This document shows positions 1 to 10,754 of a DNA stretch of 64,000 bases, one piece after another (the stretch's first letter is position 1; the number at the start of each line of letters is the position of its first letter). The notes under the pieces were generated by a model. The model was given only the letters and a program-made list of their open reading frames with translations. It searched no databases and was not told the origin of the DNA. The stretch comes from Gammaproteobacteria bacterium (GTDB lineage Bacteria; Pseudomonadota; Gammaproteobacteria; Pseudomonadales; Pseudohongiellaceae): the NCBI GenBank assembly GCA_030654835.1, contig JAURWS010000007.1:1-64000 (forward strand). The letters run 5' to 3'. The position numbers were made by a program, and so were the translations under genes.

Positions 1-1
1 G

Positions 2-709
2 ACGGAGCAGGCAATGAGCACGATGGAGGAGGGATTGCAGCCGCTGTCGTCCGCCGACAAATATCAGGTGGTGGTTCACATCGAACTTGGCAATGAGCGT
101 AGCCATGAACAGCACTGCTCAATCGAGAGCGGCGCTCACCAAGTGCCGCTGTCACCCGCCACCGCCAAGCGCCTGTGCTGCGACGCTTCATTGCTCCCAG
201 TGCTGGAAGATGCCAGCGGCAATGTGCTGAATGTCGGCCGCAAAACCCGCGCGATTCCACCTTCAATCCGACGCGCGCTGCTGATTCGCGATCACGGTTG
301 CCGCTTTCCGGGCTGCTGCGAGGCTCGCTACGTGGACGCGCATCATGTTCAGCACTGGTGCGATGGCGGCGAGACGAGGCTTGATAATCTCGTGCTGCTC
401 TGTCGACATCACCATCGTCTGCTGCATCAGGAGGGTTACGAGATTGTGAAGCATGGTGAACAGCGGTTCGAGTTTTTGACTCCAAGCGGCGGCGCGCTGA
501 AGGCGGCGCTTGCCCCGCAATTTTCGGCGGCTGAGGACATGGCGAGTGAGGCACTGGCTATCGAGAGAGAACATGATGGGATTGGTCTGGCGATTGATTC
601 CCGCACGGCGGTGACGCGCTGGGAGGGAGAGAAGATGGATTATGATCTCGCGGTGGGGGCGATGTTGCGTGGGCGGAGCGCAGGGTTTAATGCGGGGCGG
701 TGGATGTAG
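2..709 (+). CDS. HNH endonuclease, DUF222-type (5' truncated by window edge)
   Basis: The reading frame is already open at base 2, so the true start lies outside the window; the first Met in frame is at 14. Around residues 95-140 lies a complete HNH module: Cys/His metal-type residues in RFPGC, then DAHHVQHW, then LDNLVLLCRHHHRLLHQ. This is the usual C-terminal layout of DUF222/13E12-repeat HNH proteins, where a helical DUF222 part precedes the nuclease. These are typically 400-500 residues, so roughly the C-terminal half is seen. The function in cells is unknown for the family; a mobile-DNA or selfish-nuclease role is often suspected. It stands beside two decayed genes, which fits an accessory region. 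Confidence 0.8.
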   Translation, partial: TEQAMSTMEEGLQPLSSADKYQVVVHIELGNERSHEQHCSIESGAHQVPLSPATAKRLCCDASLLPVLEDASGNVLNVGRKTRAIPPSIRRALLIRDHGCRFPGCCEARYVDAHHVQHWCDGGETRLDNLVLLCRHHHRLLHQEGYEIVKHGEQRFEFLTPSGGALKAALAPQFSAAEDMASEALAIEREHDGIGLAIDSRTAVTRWEGEKMDYDLAVGAMLRGRSAGFNAGRWM

Positions 710-763
710 GAGTTCCGTCCCCTTGAGCTTCTTACCTACGCTCTACTCGGTGAGATCTCTTAA

Positions 764-1914
764 AGCTTCCGAGTCAGATGCCGGAAGTTCTTCAACACCT
801 CGAAGATGGACCTCTCCAAACTCAATGAATCTGGCATCACGGATCTGAGCCTGGTTGCGGTGTCGAATCACGACATGGGGCTGGTGTTCGAGGAAAAGGC
901 ATTTATAGACGTTGGCGACAGCAACTACGATGTCGGCGCAGGCTCATCAAATTCCGTTCAACGAAATCCCTGAAGCTTGGCTGAGTCCGCCGGAAACCAG
1001 TTCGACCGACAAGGTTATTAAGAACCTTGAGCATGAGATAGCAATTCTGAAGTCCAAGGAACCTTCGTTCAATGTATCGTGCTTAGACCCAAATCTCCGA
1101 ACTGCTGAAAGAGCTTCAGGGGACTTTTCCTATCACCGACACTAATGAGGAAGCTCCCGCTTCCTCTCTAGTTCAGGTTCAAAGCCTTATGGGGAAGTGC
1201 TACGTTCCTCCATCCAAACATGATGTGGAAAAGTACCATCAGAAATACGACAAGTGGCTTCACGGATGCCGCGATACAATCAGCAACTTCCACATACTGT
1301 CCAGGCCATCGCACTTGTTCCCTGAATTCCGGTATGTAGTTACGAATGAAGGAAGCAGGCCTGGGAAAGACGTCTTGGTGGAGATTGAGACAAGAGGTAA
1401 ATTCAGGATAATGCCTCAGTCAGAAGATTCCGACGAACCACACATCTTCACTAAACTGCTCGGCTCTCACGAGTTATCCAAACCGCCTAGGGCACCTAAA
1501 GGGAAATGGGTCTCGTTATTTGAAATGTATGGGAGCAGCTTGGGAGGATATCTGCCCCCAATTCCAAACTACACCAACCCAGATGTTCAGTACGTACCAA
1601 GAGATCCCAACAAATTTTACTGGAAGCCAGAAAAACCCGAAGAACCTACCGCGACCTTTTCATTTGAATGCGAACAAATGAGACATGGAAGCAACCCAGA
1701 GGAATTCAGAGGCAGCATCTTTTGCGGAATGAGTGACGATGTGTCTGGCGCTATAGAGCTTAGAATTCACGCCGAAAACTTGACGAAGGCGATCAAGGTG
1801 ATTCTTCCTGTTCGATTGTCGATCGTACGAGTATCTGCCTATGATTCCGCCAAGCAAGCAGTTGAAGCCTGCTGTGGCGGGGTTAAGACAACAATCACGG
1901 GAGGCCAAATATAA
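764..1914 (+). pseudogene. Frameshifted gene remnant, possibly PIN-domain-like
   Basis: Three consecutive open segments in three different frames read like one protein. Frame 2 (764-973) contains the segment GITDLSLVAVSNHDMGLVFE. Frame 3 (about 940-1145) contains IPFNEIPEAWL and a helical DKVIKNLEHEIAILKSKEPS. Frame 1 (1087-1914) continues SELLKELQGTFPITDTNEE and runs for about 275 residues. At least two frameshifts (near 940 and 1085) and an upstream in-frame stop at 761-763 are needed to join them. The first segment resembles the end of PIN-domain-type proteins, but I cannot confirm this. The last part (from Met 1189, 241 residues) could still be translated alone, but no ribosome site is obvious. 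It is probably a dead accessory gene. Confidence 0.55.
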
Positions 1915-2231
1915 AACTGCTCGGAGATTTGGCCCTTCCTTATCTTATCTAGAGCAATATTTAGTTCTTCAACGACGGGCGAGGTCGATTGCGACCTTAA
2001 TATGACACCAGCTTATGATTCTGCTTGTTGACAGAGGACGAGAAAAGGTTGATCCCTGTCTGTGTCGCGGATGTTTCAACCGTCTATACGACGACGTCAG
2101 AGCGCAAAAGCTGAATTCTGGATAGCTTCAATGCTTGATATCCTCAGGGGTTAGTTGTAGAAGATGCTATCTTCACTATCTCGTTTACACTGCAGAAACA
2201 CTCACCACATGGTAGAGCCAAGGAGACACCG
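1915..2231. other. Intergenic region upstream of the usp gene
   Basis: I see no gene here. It contains a perfect inverted repeat GAAGAT-GCT-ATCTTC at 2160-2174 and the ribosome-binding sequence AAGGAG just before the stress-protein gene. No convincing -35/-10 pair was found. Confidence 0.5.
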
Positions 2232-2669
2232 ATGAGCACATATAAAAACATATTGGTTGCGATAGACCTGTCCAACGAATCGGACAAGGTCATCGCTCGC
2301 GCCAGACAGCTCGCTGACGGCGATGCCGCGCACCTGAGCCTGATTCATGTCGTGGAGCCGGTGTCTGCGGCCTACCCCATCGACGCCTACGCCATCAACA
2401 TCAGCAAACTGCAGGAAGAAGCCATTGAGATCGCGACCGAGCGCATGGCAGACATCGGCAGAGACTTTGACATTCCCTCTGAACGCCAGCACACCATGGT
2501 CGGCAGCGCCGCCACCGAAGTGCGCGCCAAGGCCGAGGAGCTGAGCAGCGATCTGATTGTCATCGGCAGCCACGGCCGCTCGGGCTGGAAACTGTTGCTG
2601 GGTTCGACCGCCAACAAGGTTCTGCACGGCGCGCATTGTGACATCCTCACCGTGCGAGTCGGCGACTGA
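2232..2669 (+). CDS. Universal stress protein, UspA family
   Basis: A 145-residue single-domain Usp protein, the normal size. The N-terminus (YKNILVAIDLSNESDKVI) gives the first strand and Asp of the Usp fold. The C-terminal GSHGRSGWKLLLGSTANKVL fits the family's G-2x-G-9x-G-(S/T) ATP-binding signature. The central part (LSLIHVVEPV) is also typical. The start is well supported by AAGGAG seven bases upstream. These cytoplasmic proteins accumulate under starvation or low oxygen; their biochemical role is not settled. The stop codon is followed directly by the GTG start of fadH, so the two are almost certainly one transcript and translationally coupled. Confidence 0.93.
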   Translation: MSTYKNILVAIDLSNESDKVIARARQLADGDAAHLSLIHVVEPVSAAYPIDAYAINISKLQEEAIEIATERMADIGRDFDIPSERQHTMVGSAATEVRAKAEELSSDLIVIGSHGRSGWKLLLGSTANKVLHGAHCDILTVRVGD

Positions 2670-4733
<2,064 letters not shown>

Positions 4734-4806
4734 TCGCCTGTAGGGCATTTACACCCGTTGGGCAGGCTCGTAAAGAGAACCGCAATTTTCGTCAAGGAGG
4801 ACGCCA

Positions 4807-5792
4807 ATGCTGTCAAAGCTGCCAATTAACCTCGAATCCCTTATGCGCCAACGGCAAGTGGAAGGCGATCGGATCGAATACAAAGCGGGTTGGAATCCGC
4901 GCTACGAAGATCGTAATCTGCTTGTGCTATGGGCCGCAGGCGGAACGCACCGTCCCTACAAGGTGCCAAAGTCAGTAATCGCAAAGCTTAAAGAATACCG
5001 TTACTACATAAGGCGTTACAGCAGCACTATCGAAGCCAGAGGCGAAGACGAACGTGAACTGATTGGCCTCACCGCCTCTGTACCTTTTCAGGATATATCA
5101 CGCGCGATGCTATTGCTCATATCCAGCGCAACTACCTGAAGGAAACCGTGATCAAGCACCCGCATCGTCCGGAAGCGGAGCGCTTCTGGAATTTCCCTCA
5201 GGCCGCTATTGAGGAAGCAGTGGTAAACGCGGTCTATCATCGTTCGTATGAAATACGTGAGCCTGTGGAAATACGTATTACTGGCGAGGACCTCGTAGTG
5301 CTGAGCTTTCCCGGCCCTGATCGCTCCATCAAGCTGGCAGACCTGCAAGCGGGGAAGGCGATCAGTCGTCGCTATCGCAATCGCCGGATTGGTGAGTTCC
5401 TGAAAGAGTTGGAATTAACCGAAGGTCGGTCAACGGGTTTGTCCAAAATATTCAGAGCAATGAAAGCGAATGGTTCACCGCCGCCTGAGTTCGATACGGA
5501 TGAGGACCGCAGTTACTTTTTGCTGAGACTCCCAGTGCACCCCAAAGCAGTGCATCCGAAATTCCTATTGGGAGCAACGGACGTTTCTGCGGAAACGTCG
5601 GGGAAAACGTCGGGGAAAATCTTGCAACACATGAGGGAGAACGCGCACATCACCATCCCTGAACTCGCTGCAGCACTAGGTATCACGGAGAGATCCGTGG
5701 AACGAAACATTCAGAAGCTCCAACTTGAGGGCATGATTCGACGCTTGGGCCCAGCCAAAGGCGGCCACTGGGAAGTCACGAATATTGAGTAG
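4807..5792 (+). pseudogene. AlbA_2/RecG-like transcriptional regulator, internally deleted and frameshifted
   Basis: The 5' part (4807-about 5095, frame 1) starts behind AAGGAGG and gives the AlbA_2-type opening EGDRIEYKAGWNP. It then jumps directly to LLVLWAAGGTHRPYKVP and YYIRRYSSTIEA, omitting the usual middle of that domain. After SVPFQD the frame changes: from about 5094 the other frame reads ITRDAIAHIQRNYLKETVIK, continuing to the RecG-like C-terminal part (AAIEEAVVNAVYHRSYEIREP, GPDRSI, RRYRNRRIGEFLKELELTEG). The end is a winged helix (residues TIPELAAALGITERSVERNI). Intact relatives are about 450-500 residues; here roughly 330 codons remain. At least two deletions and one frameshift are needed, so I call it a pseudogene. 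Confidence 0.8.
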
Positions 5793-5827
5793 ACTCCCTA
5801 TAATTCAAACTGCGTTGCAGTCACTCA

Positions 5828-7498
5828 CTATTTAACGGCCAAAGTAGCGACCTCAACACCCTCCTTCAAAATATCCTTGCTGCTGTCATACACAGTCGAT
5901 TCAACCTCCAGTATGCCCAGCACCGTGTTGAAGTAATTGTCGTGGGAAAAAGACGCGCCCTCGCGGGCGCGCAAACCTTCCTTATTGATCTGCGCAAAAG
6001 ACTCGCCGAACCACATGACGGAGGCGACATGCTTCTGGGAATCCGGTGCAATCATGTAGGGCAGCCCATGCAGATAGATGCCGTGCTCCCCTAGTGATTC
6101 ACCATGGTCGGCCATGTAGAACATGGCAGTGGAAAATTCGTCGTCATATGGCTTCAGAAACTCGATGACGCTCGTCAGAAAATGATCGGTGTACAGCACC
6201 GCGTTGTCATAGGCATTGATGATCTCCTGCTGCGAGCAGGCTTCCAGCTGATTGGTCTCGCATACTGGCGTGAAGACCTCATACTCTTGCGGATAGCGCT
6301 TGAAATAGGCAGGACCATGATTGCCCATCTGGTGCAGCACGATCACGATGTCGCCGTTGGGTTTCGAAACGATATAGTCGTCCAGCCCACTCAGCATTCC
6401 CACGTCGCGGCATTCGGCATCGCACACCGGATTGACGTCGGCGCTGCGAAAATCCTGAAATTCCGTGCCTGCGGCAACGCCCTTGGAATCCGAATTGTTG
6501 TCACGCCACAGCACATTCACGCCAGCATGTTGCAACACATCCAGAAGGTTTTCCTGGCGCTTTGCCTCCGTGACATCAAAGTCTTCACTGCCGTTCTGCG
6601 AAAACATGCAGGGCAGCGACAATGCCGTCGAGGTGGCGCAGGAATACACATTCGAATAACTAACGACGTCCTGGCTGGCGAGCTGCGGATTGGTATCCCG
6701 CTCATAACCGTTCAATGAGAAGTGATCGGCACGGGCCGCCTCGCCCACGACCATGATGAGCAGCTCGCGGGTATGATCCGATGCGGCAATGCGCGCGTCG
6801 CTGCCAATCACCTCGCGTGGACCGCTCGCCGCACTGGCGAGTTGCTCGTCGACATAGCGTCCAGCCGAATACATAAAACTCAGGGGGTTGGCGTAGTAGC
6901 GCAGCACCTTGTGCTCGCGGACAAAACTGGCGTAATTGCCGCCCATCAGCACCACGTTGGCAACGATCAGCACCAGCAGAACGCCGATAAACTTCATGCG
7001 CTGCAAAAGTTCGATGCGAAAAGGATGACAGCGCAGATTGAGCTTGTAGATAGCCACTGCGGGCAACACGCCAAGCAGCGCGATGTAAGCCAGCAATTCG
7101 ATACTGAAAAGGTCCGTGGTCTCCCGTGAATCGGTGGCCAGGACATTCTGGATCATCACCGAGTCGATCACGATGTTGTAGTTGTTCATGAAGTAGCTGG
7201 CACCGGCGGCGAGCGGAAAGATCAGCATCAGCACGGGCTTGAGCGTCCATTTCGTGAGGATCAGACCGAAGACCAGTGCCGTGACGCTCGTCAGCAACAC
7301 CACCAGTGACAGCAGGAACGCGGCGTTGTCGCCATTCAAGGGATATTGGTCGAGGGTGTTGCGGAAGAAGGCGAAGTTGTAAACTAGCGTGAACAGAATC
7401 GAGACCGCCGCAATCGCCAGCGCGCTGCTTCTGCCGCGCACCAAGGACGTCTCCGATTGTGCAACGTTGGCCGAGGCTGCCTGCAAATCCTTGTTCAT
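5828..7498 (-). CDS. eptA: Lipid A phosphoethanolamine transferase (EptA/MCR family)
   Basis: A 556-residue inner-membrane enzyme that transfers phosphoethanolamine from phosphatidylethanolamine to lipid A, lowering surface charge and polymyxin binding. About five N-terminal transmembrane helices occupy residues 25-215. The periplasmic sulfatase-fold domain then follows, with GEAARADHFSLNGYERDTNP (metal-binding Glu). The nucleophile Thr lies in the segment CATSTALSLPCMFS, and MADHGESLGEHG carries the Asp-His metal ligands. The Cys pairs typical of EptA are present. Length matches E. coli EptA (547). It is transcribed away from a PAP2 phosphatase gene 144 bases upstream. The paralogue (lipid A versus core) cannot be fixed from sequence alone. 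Confidence 0.92.
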   Translation of the reverse strand: MNKDLQAASANVAQSETSLVRGRSSALAIAAVSILFTLVYNFAFFRNTLDQYPLNGDNAAFLLSLVVLLTSVTALVFGLILTKWTLKPVLMLIFPLAAGASYFMNNYNIVIDSVMIQNVLATDSRETTDLFSIELLAYIALLGVLPAVAIYKLNLRCHPFRIELLQRMKFIGVLLVLIVANVVLMGGNYASFVREHKVLRYYANPLSFMYSAGRYVDEQLASAASGPREVIGSDARIAASDHTRELLIMVVGEAARADHFSLNGYERDTNPQLASQDVVSYSNVYSCATSTALSLPCMFSQNGSEDFDVTEAKRQENLLDVLQHAGVNVLWRDNNSDSKGVAAGTEFQDFRSADVNPVCDAECRDVGMLSGLDDYIVSKPNGDIVIVLHQMGNHGPAYFKRYPQEYEVFTPVCETNQLEACSQQEIINAYDNAVLYTDHFLTSVIEFLKPYDDEFSTAMFYMADHGESLGEHGIYLHGLPYMIAPDSQKHVASVMWFGESFAQINKEGLRAREGASFSHDNYFNTVLGILEVESTVYDSSKDILKEGVEVATLAVK

Positions 7499-7642
7499 AG
7501 ACGAATACCGCTCAGGTGATGTCGATCAGAGGGTGTGGAGTATTTTGAGGGTATTCTCGACGCGTGCTCTTAAGGGATGCTTAAATCTGCGTTTGCTAAA
7601 CTGCTTCCACCCCAACTCACCTCCATCAGCAAGAGACTGTGC

Positions 7643-8344
7643 ATGACCGCTCCAGAAATCAGGAATCTACTCGTCCTTCCTACCTTGGCATTTCTCGCGG
7701 CAATCGTGGCATTGGAGACAAGTGGCGCCGACCTGCAGATTGCCGACTGGCTGTATCGGTTACAGGGCGGCAGCTGGCGGCTGCAGGATGCCTGGATCAC
7801 CAATAATCTGATCCATGATCAGGGCCGCAATCTCGTCGGCATCGTACTGCTGGCCTTACTGCTGGCCATAGCGCTGGCGTTTGTCATGGCACCACTACGA
7901 GCGTATCGAGGCGATTTGATCTATGTGCTGGTGACGGCGCTGATCGCTGTCGCCATCGTGAACATCCTGAAGGAAACGACCCACGTCGATTGTCCGTGGG
8001 ACCTGACCCGCTATGGGGGCGACAAACTCTATGCATCGCTCTTCGAGGGCGTGCCAGCGAATCAGGAGCCTGGCCACTGCTTTCCCGCCGGCCATGCCAG
8101 TGGCGCTTACTGCTGGCTGGGATTGTTCTTCTTCGCGAGACGTCGCTTCCCCGCCCGCCAGTGGCAGGTGCTGACGGGAGTGATGGCGACGGGCCTGGTA
8201 TTTGGCGTGGCGCAGCAGCTGCGGGGGGCCCACTTCGTGTCCCACGACCTGTGGACGATCTATCTCTGCTGGATGATTGCCGCGCTGGGCCGCCTCGTCC
8301 TGGACAGATTTGCGCGAGACGGACTTGCGCGTGCCGGACTATAA
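7643..8344 (+). CDS. PAP2-superfamily membrane phosphatase
   Basis: A polytopic lipid-phosphatase-like protein of 233 residues. The three PAP2 motifs are visible in slightly altered form: KETTHVDCPWDL (motif 1), FPAGHASGAY (PSGH-like, with Ala for Ser), and LRGAHFVSHDLWT carrying the catalytic His and Asp of motif 3. Several hydrophobic helices alternate with these. I start at 7643 (MTAPEIRN) because AAGAGA lies at good distance; an earlier ATG at 7577 has its purine stretch directly against the codon. Next to an eptA homologue, it may act on lipid A or undecaprenyl phosphates (LpxE/LpxT-type chemistry), but the substrate is inference. Divergent from eptA. Confidence 0.85.
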   Translation: MTAPEIRNLLVLPTLAFLAAIVALETSGADLQIADWLYRLQGGSWRLQDAWITNNLIHDQGRNLVGIVLLALLLAIALAFVMAPLRAYRGDLIYVLVTALIAVAIVNILKETTHVDCPWDLTRYGGDKLYASLFEGVPANQEPGHCFPAGHASGAYCWLGLFFFARRRFPARQWQVLTGVMATGLVFGVAQQLRGAHFVSHDLWTIYLCWMIAALGRLVLDRFARDGLARAGL

Positions 8345-8397
8345 TGCCCGCACACCTTCACGCACTGTGATAACTCCGACACCGCAGGACCGCGACC

Positions 8398-9084
8398 ATG
8401 GCAAAACCCACCAGCCCGGGCATCCAATTCCCGACCAGAGGCCTGCTCAAAGGATTGACTGTCACGTGCGTCATTCTGCTGCTTATTCACATCGCCCTGA
8501 CGATCTGCCATTACCGCTGGATCGAACTGCCATGGATGCTGCGTGAACTATTCGATGTCGATGAAGAGGAAAGCATTCCGACCTGGTTCTCGTCCGGCGT
8601 GCTGTTGCTGGTCGCCGTTGTCCTGTTCTTCATCTATCGTCTGAAGCGGCTTGCCGGAGATTCTTACGCGCCATACTGGGCCGGGCTGGGTGCCGGTTTC
8701 ACGTTCATGTCCGTCGATGAGATTGCAGGCTTTCACGAGACGCTCAACAGCGTCATCGAGATGTCGTGGGCCGTGCCGGGATTGGTGGTTGCAGTGGTAG
8801 TGGGATTGCTGTATCTGAAGTTTCTTTCCAGCCTTCCCGCTGCGACCGCCGTGCAATTCATGATGGCGGGGGCGATCTTTGTCGGCGGGGCGATAGGCGT
8901 GGAGCTGGCCACGGAGCCGTTCCTGTACAACGACGAACTGGACACCCTGGCCTACAATCTGTGGACGCCAGTCGAAGAAGGAATGGAGATGGGTGGCGTG
9001 ATTTTCTTCCTGTCCGCACTCTTCGATTATCTGAAGAACAGCTTCCAGATGGAATTCAACGTCGCCCCCAGGGCCACGAAATAG
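8398..9084 (+). CDS. Polytopic membrane protein of unknown function
   Basis: A 228-residue protein with about five or six predicted membrane helices (near residues 20-40, 65-80, 95-110, 125-145, 155-175 and 190-210). A polar motif, FMSVDEIAGFHE (about residues 101-112), lies between hydrophobic segments and looks like a buried acidic/His site. A second acidic stretch (TPVEEGMEMGG) precedes the last helix. I do not recognise a named family. It starts 53 bases after the PAP2 gene on the same strand, so the two are likely co-transcribed and may share an envelope-lipid role. It ends three bases before the convergent aminopropyltransferase-like gene. Confidence 0.75.
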   Translation: MAKPTSPGIQFPTRGLLKGLTVTCVILLLIHIALTICHYRWIELPWMLRELFDVDEEESIPTWFSSGVLLLVAVVLFFIYRLKRLAGDSYAPYWAGLGAGFTFMSVDEIAGFHETLNSVIEMSWAVPGLVVAVVVGLLYLKFLSSLPAATAVQFMMAGAIFVGGAIGVELATEPFLYNDELDTLAYNLWTPVEEGMEMGGVIFFLSALFDYLKNSFQMEFNVAPRATK

Positions 9085-9086
9085 TG

Positions 9087-10016
9087 CTATTGCCCCAGCA
9101 GGTTCGCGGGGGAAAATTGGTCAGTCAGGATTCGCAGGCTCTCATCCCAGTCCGGCTTTGTGCTCAGCCGTACGGGAAATTCCAGAATATCCACGCCATA
9201 CACCTTCAGAGGTTCGTAGAGCGCCTGCGCTGTCTGGCTCAGCTGCCCCTGATCCGGCAACGGCTTCTGCTGCGCGATGATCACGCGATTGCCCGAGCCC
9301 GACATCTTGAAGTTGAAAAACTCACCGAAGACGCTGGTATAGGTGACCGACTCGTGGGAGTACAGATTACTGGTGGAGAAGGTATTGGCCACCAGCACGC
9401 CGTCGGGCGTGAGAATCTGCTTCACTTCCTGCAGAAACTCCTGAGTCAGGAGATGCTCGGGAATGTACTCGCCGGTAAAGGCGTCAAGCATGATGAAATC
9501 GTACTTCGCACCCTGCAGTCCCGCACGCTTGATGAAGACGCGGGCATCGACAACATGCGCCTTGAGATTGTCGTCCTCGGTAAAATTGAAGTAATCGCGT
9601 GCCACGTTCAGCACCGCCTGATCGATCTCCAGCACGTCGATCTTGGCCTGGGGATAGAGCTGATGCAGTGCCGTCGGCACTGTGCCACCGCCAAGCCCGG
9701 CGATGAGGATATTCTGCGGATTGGGATTCACCAGCAGCCCCGCCATGGTCATGCGGGTGTAGTGAAAAATCATCTCCTGCGGGTCGCGCATGTTCATGCA
9801 GGTCTGGTTACGCTCGCCGCGCACCGCGTTGAAAATCAGACAACGGCGGTCATCGACCTCGGTGACGATGATGTTGCGGTACACAGAACGCTCCTCGTGG
9901 AGCACCTCGGCGCTGGCAACGCCGCCCAGCAGGCTGGCCAGCAGCGGCAGGCTCAGGGCGCACTGGCGGGCGACGCGGGCGAGCCCGCAGCGAGTCATAA
10001 ATGTGTCAGCTCTCAT
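9087..10016 (-). CDS. Spermidine synthase-like protein with signal peptide
   Basis: A 309-residue protein. The N-terminus (residues 1-36) is a basic stretch, a hydrophobic core and GVASAEV, resembling a signal peptide. The Rossmann methyltransferase/aminopropyltransferase core follows: ILIAGLGGGTVPTAL (nucleoside-binding Gly loop), KIDVLEIDQAVLNVA (acidic residue at the second strand), and DFIMLDAFTGEYIPEHLL. A true cytosolic SpeE would not carry a leader, so this is better described as a spermidine-synthase-like domain of the 'fused MFS/spermidine synthase' kind made as a separate exported or membrane-facing polypeptide. Start supported by AAGGAG. It is the last gene of a four-gene minus-strand operon whose first gene supplies the membrane half. 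Confidence 0.8.
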   Translation of the reverse strand: MRADTFMTRCGLARVARQCALSLPLLASLLGGVASAEVLHEERSVYRNIIVTEVDDRRCLIFNAVRGERNQTCMNMRDPQEMIFHYTRMTMAGLLVNPNPQNILIAGLGGGTVPTALHQLYPQAKIDVLEIDQAVLNVARDYFNFTEDDNLKAHVVDARVFIKRAGLQGAKYDFIMLDAFTGEYIPEHLLTQEFLQEVKQILTPDGVLVANTFSTSNLYSHESVTYTSVFGEFFNFKMSGSGNRVIIAQQKPLPDQGQLSQTAQALYEPLKVYGVDILEFPVRLSTKPDWDESLRILTDQFSPANLLGQ

Positions 10017-10051
10017 GTTTGATGTACTCCTTGTTTCACTGCATTGGCATG

Positions 10052-10492
10052 TTATGCGGCGTTGTTAATGACAGATTCGTTAAGCTCTTTCAGCATCGCT
10101 TCATCGATACCGCCCAGCTTAGGCGTGTCATTGATTGGTACCCAGTATAGTTCAAACTCGACAGGCTCTGTCCCTTCGGACGGATGTGATTCAAAGTGAC
10201 GCCACGATGTGGGAGTCGGTTCATCTGTGCATAGATGAAAGAACCATGCAGTGATAATTTCATCTCGCCCGAAATCAGATAAATCTCTTTCGAACGAACC
10301 GAGAAAGCTCACAAGCTTGAGAGAATTCAATCCAGTCTCTTCTTGAGCCTCTCTCAATGCTGCATTTTCTGGAGTCTCTCCCGGCTCAATTGTCCCGCCA
10401 GGAATCTGCGGTTGAACATAGCTGCGGTCCTGGTGATTAAAGACCAGGAGCTGATCATTCCTGGTAATGTATGTGAATACCCGGTGATGCAT
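10052..10492 (-). CDS. NUDIX hydrolase
   Basis: A 146-residue single-domain protein. The Nudix box is complete at about residues 34-56: GGTIEPGETPENAALREAQ followed by EETGL, with the Gly, Glu, Arg-Glu and Glu-Glu metal ligands. The family hydrolyses nucleoside diphosphates linked to another moiety; the substrate cannot be told here. It lies inside the spermidine-synthase-like operon, 22 bases after the preceding small gene and 35 bases before the next. The two middle genes look less G+C-rich than their neighbours, which may mean they were inserted later. Confidence 0.88.
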   Translation of the reverse strand: MHHRVFTYITRNDQLLVFNHQDRSYVQPQIPGGTIEPGETPENAALREAQEETGLNSLKLVSFLGSFERDLSDFGRDEIITAWFFHLCTDEPTPTSWRHFESHPSEGTEPVEFELYWVPINDTPKLGGIDEAMLKELNESVINNAA

Positions 10493-10514
10493 CGGCGTCT
10501 ACTCAGTCCACTTA

Positions 10515-10754
10515 TCAAGATGCTGACTCTGGCTTTATTATCAATAAGTCAGCGGGATCACCATGATGCAACACCACTCTCGCGTCCGAGTTGCCTGCGG
10601 AAAATTCCAACATCTGGCCAGGTGCTAACTCCATATCTACTCGACAGCCATTACTACATATCATACTGATTGACAGCTTTTCAGAGCCGGTATTTTCAAT
10701 GTTTGCCGATTCCCCTGCGCCTATCTTTTCATCGATATCCAGGAAGTCTTTCAT
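10515..10754 (-). CDS. Small protein of unknown function, translationally coupled
   Basis: A 79-residue acidic protein that I do not recognise. Its ATG overlaps the TGA of the upstream membrane-protein gene (ATGA at 10751-10754), strong evidence that it is translated. It seems to be all-beta (IENTGSEKLSISMIC, VDMELAPGQMLEFSAG), reminiscent of a small jelly-roll or Ig-like fold. No signal peptide and no membrane helix are seen. It might be a soluble partner of the membrane protein; that is inference. Confidence 0.65.
   Translation of the reverse strand: MKDFLDIDEKIGAGESANIENTGSEKLSISMICSNGCRVDMELAPGQMLEFSAGNSDARVVLHHGDPADLLIIKPESAS

Noticed and set aside
2160-2174. Terminator for the broken gene upstream of usp
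   Set aside because: Arms are only six pairs with a loop of three and no T-run; kept only as a note in the intergenic entry.
8766-10022. A 418-codon plus-strand frame
   Set aside because: It begins in another frame of the membrane protein gene and runs opposite the aminopropyltransferase-like gene; its translation has no coherent domain.
10016-10060. Possible integron attC site after the NUDIX gene (GTTATGCGGCGTTGTTA)
   Set aside because: Only a partial match to core sites; no paired GTTRRRY/RYYYAAC arms and no integrase or cassette array.
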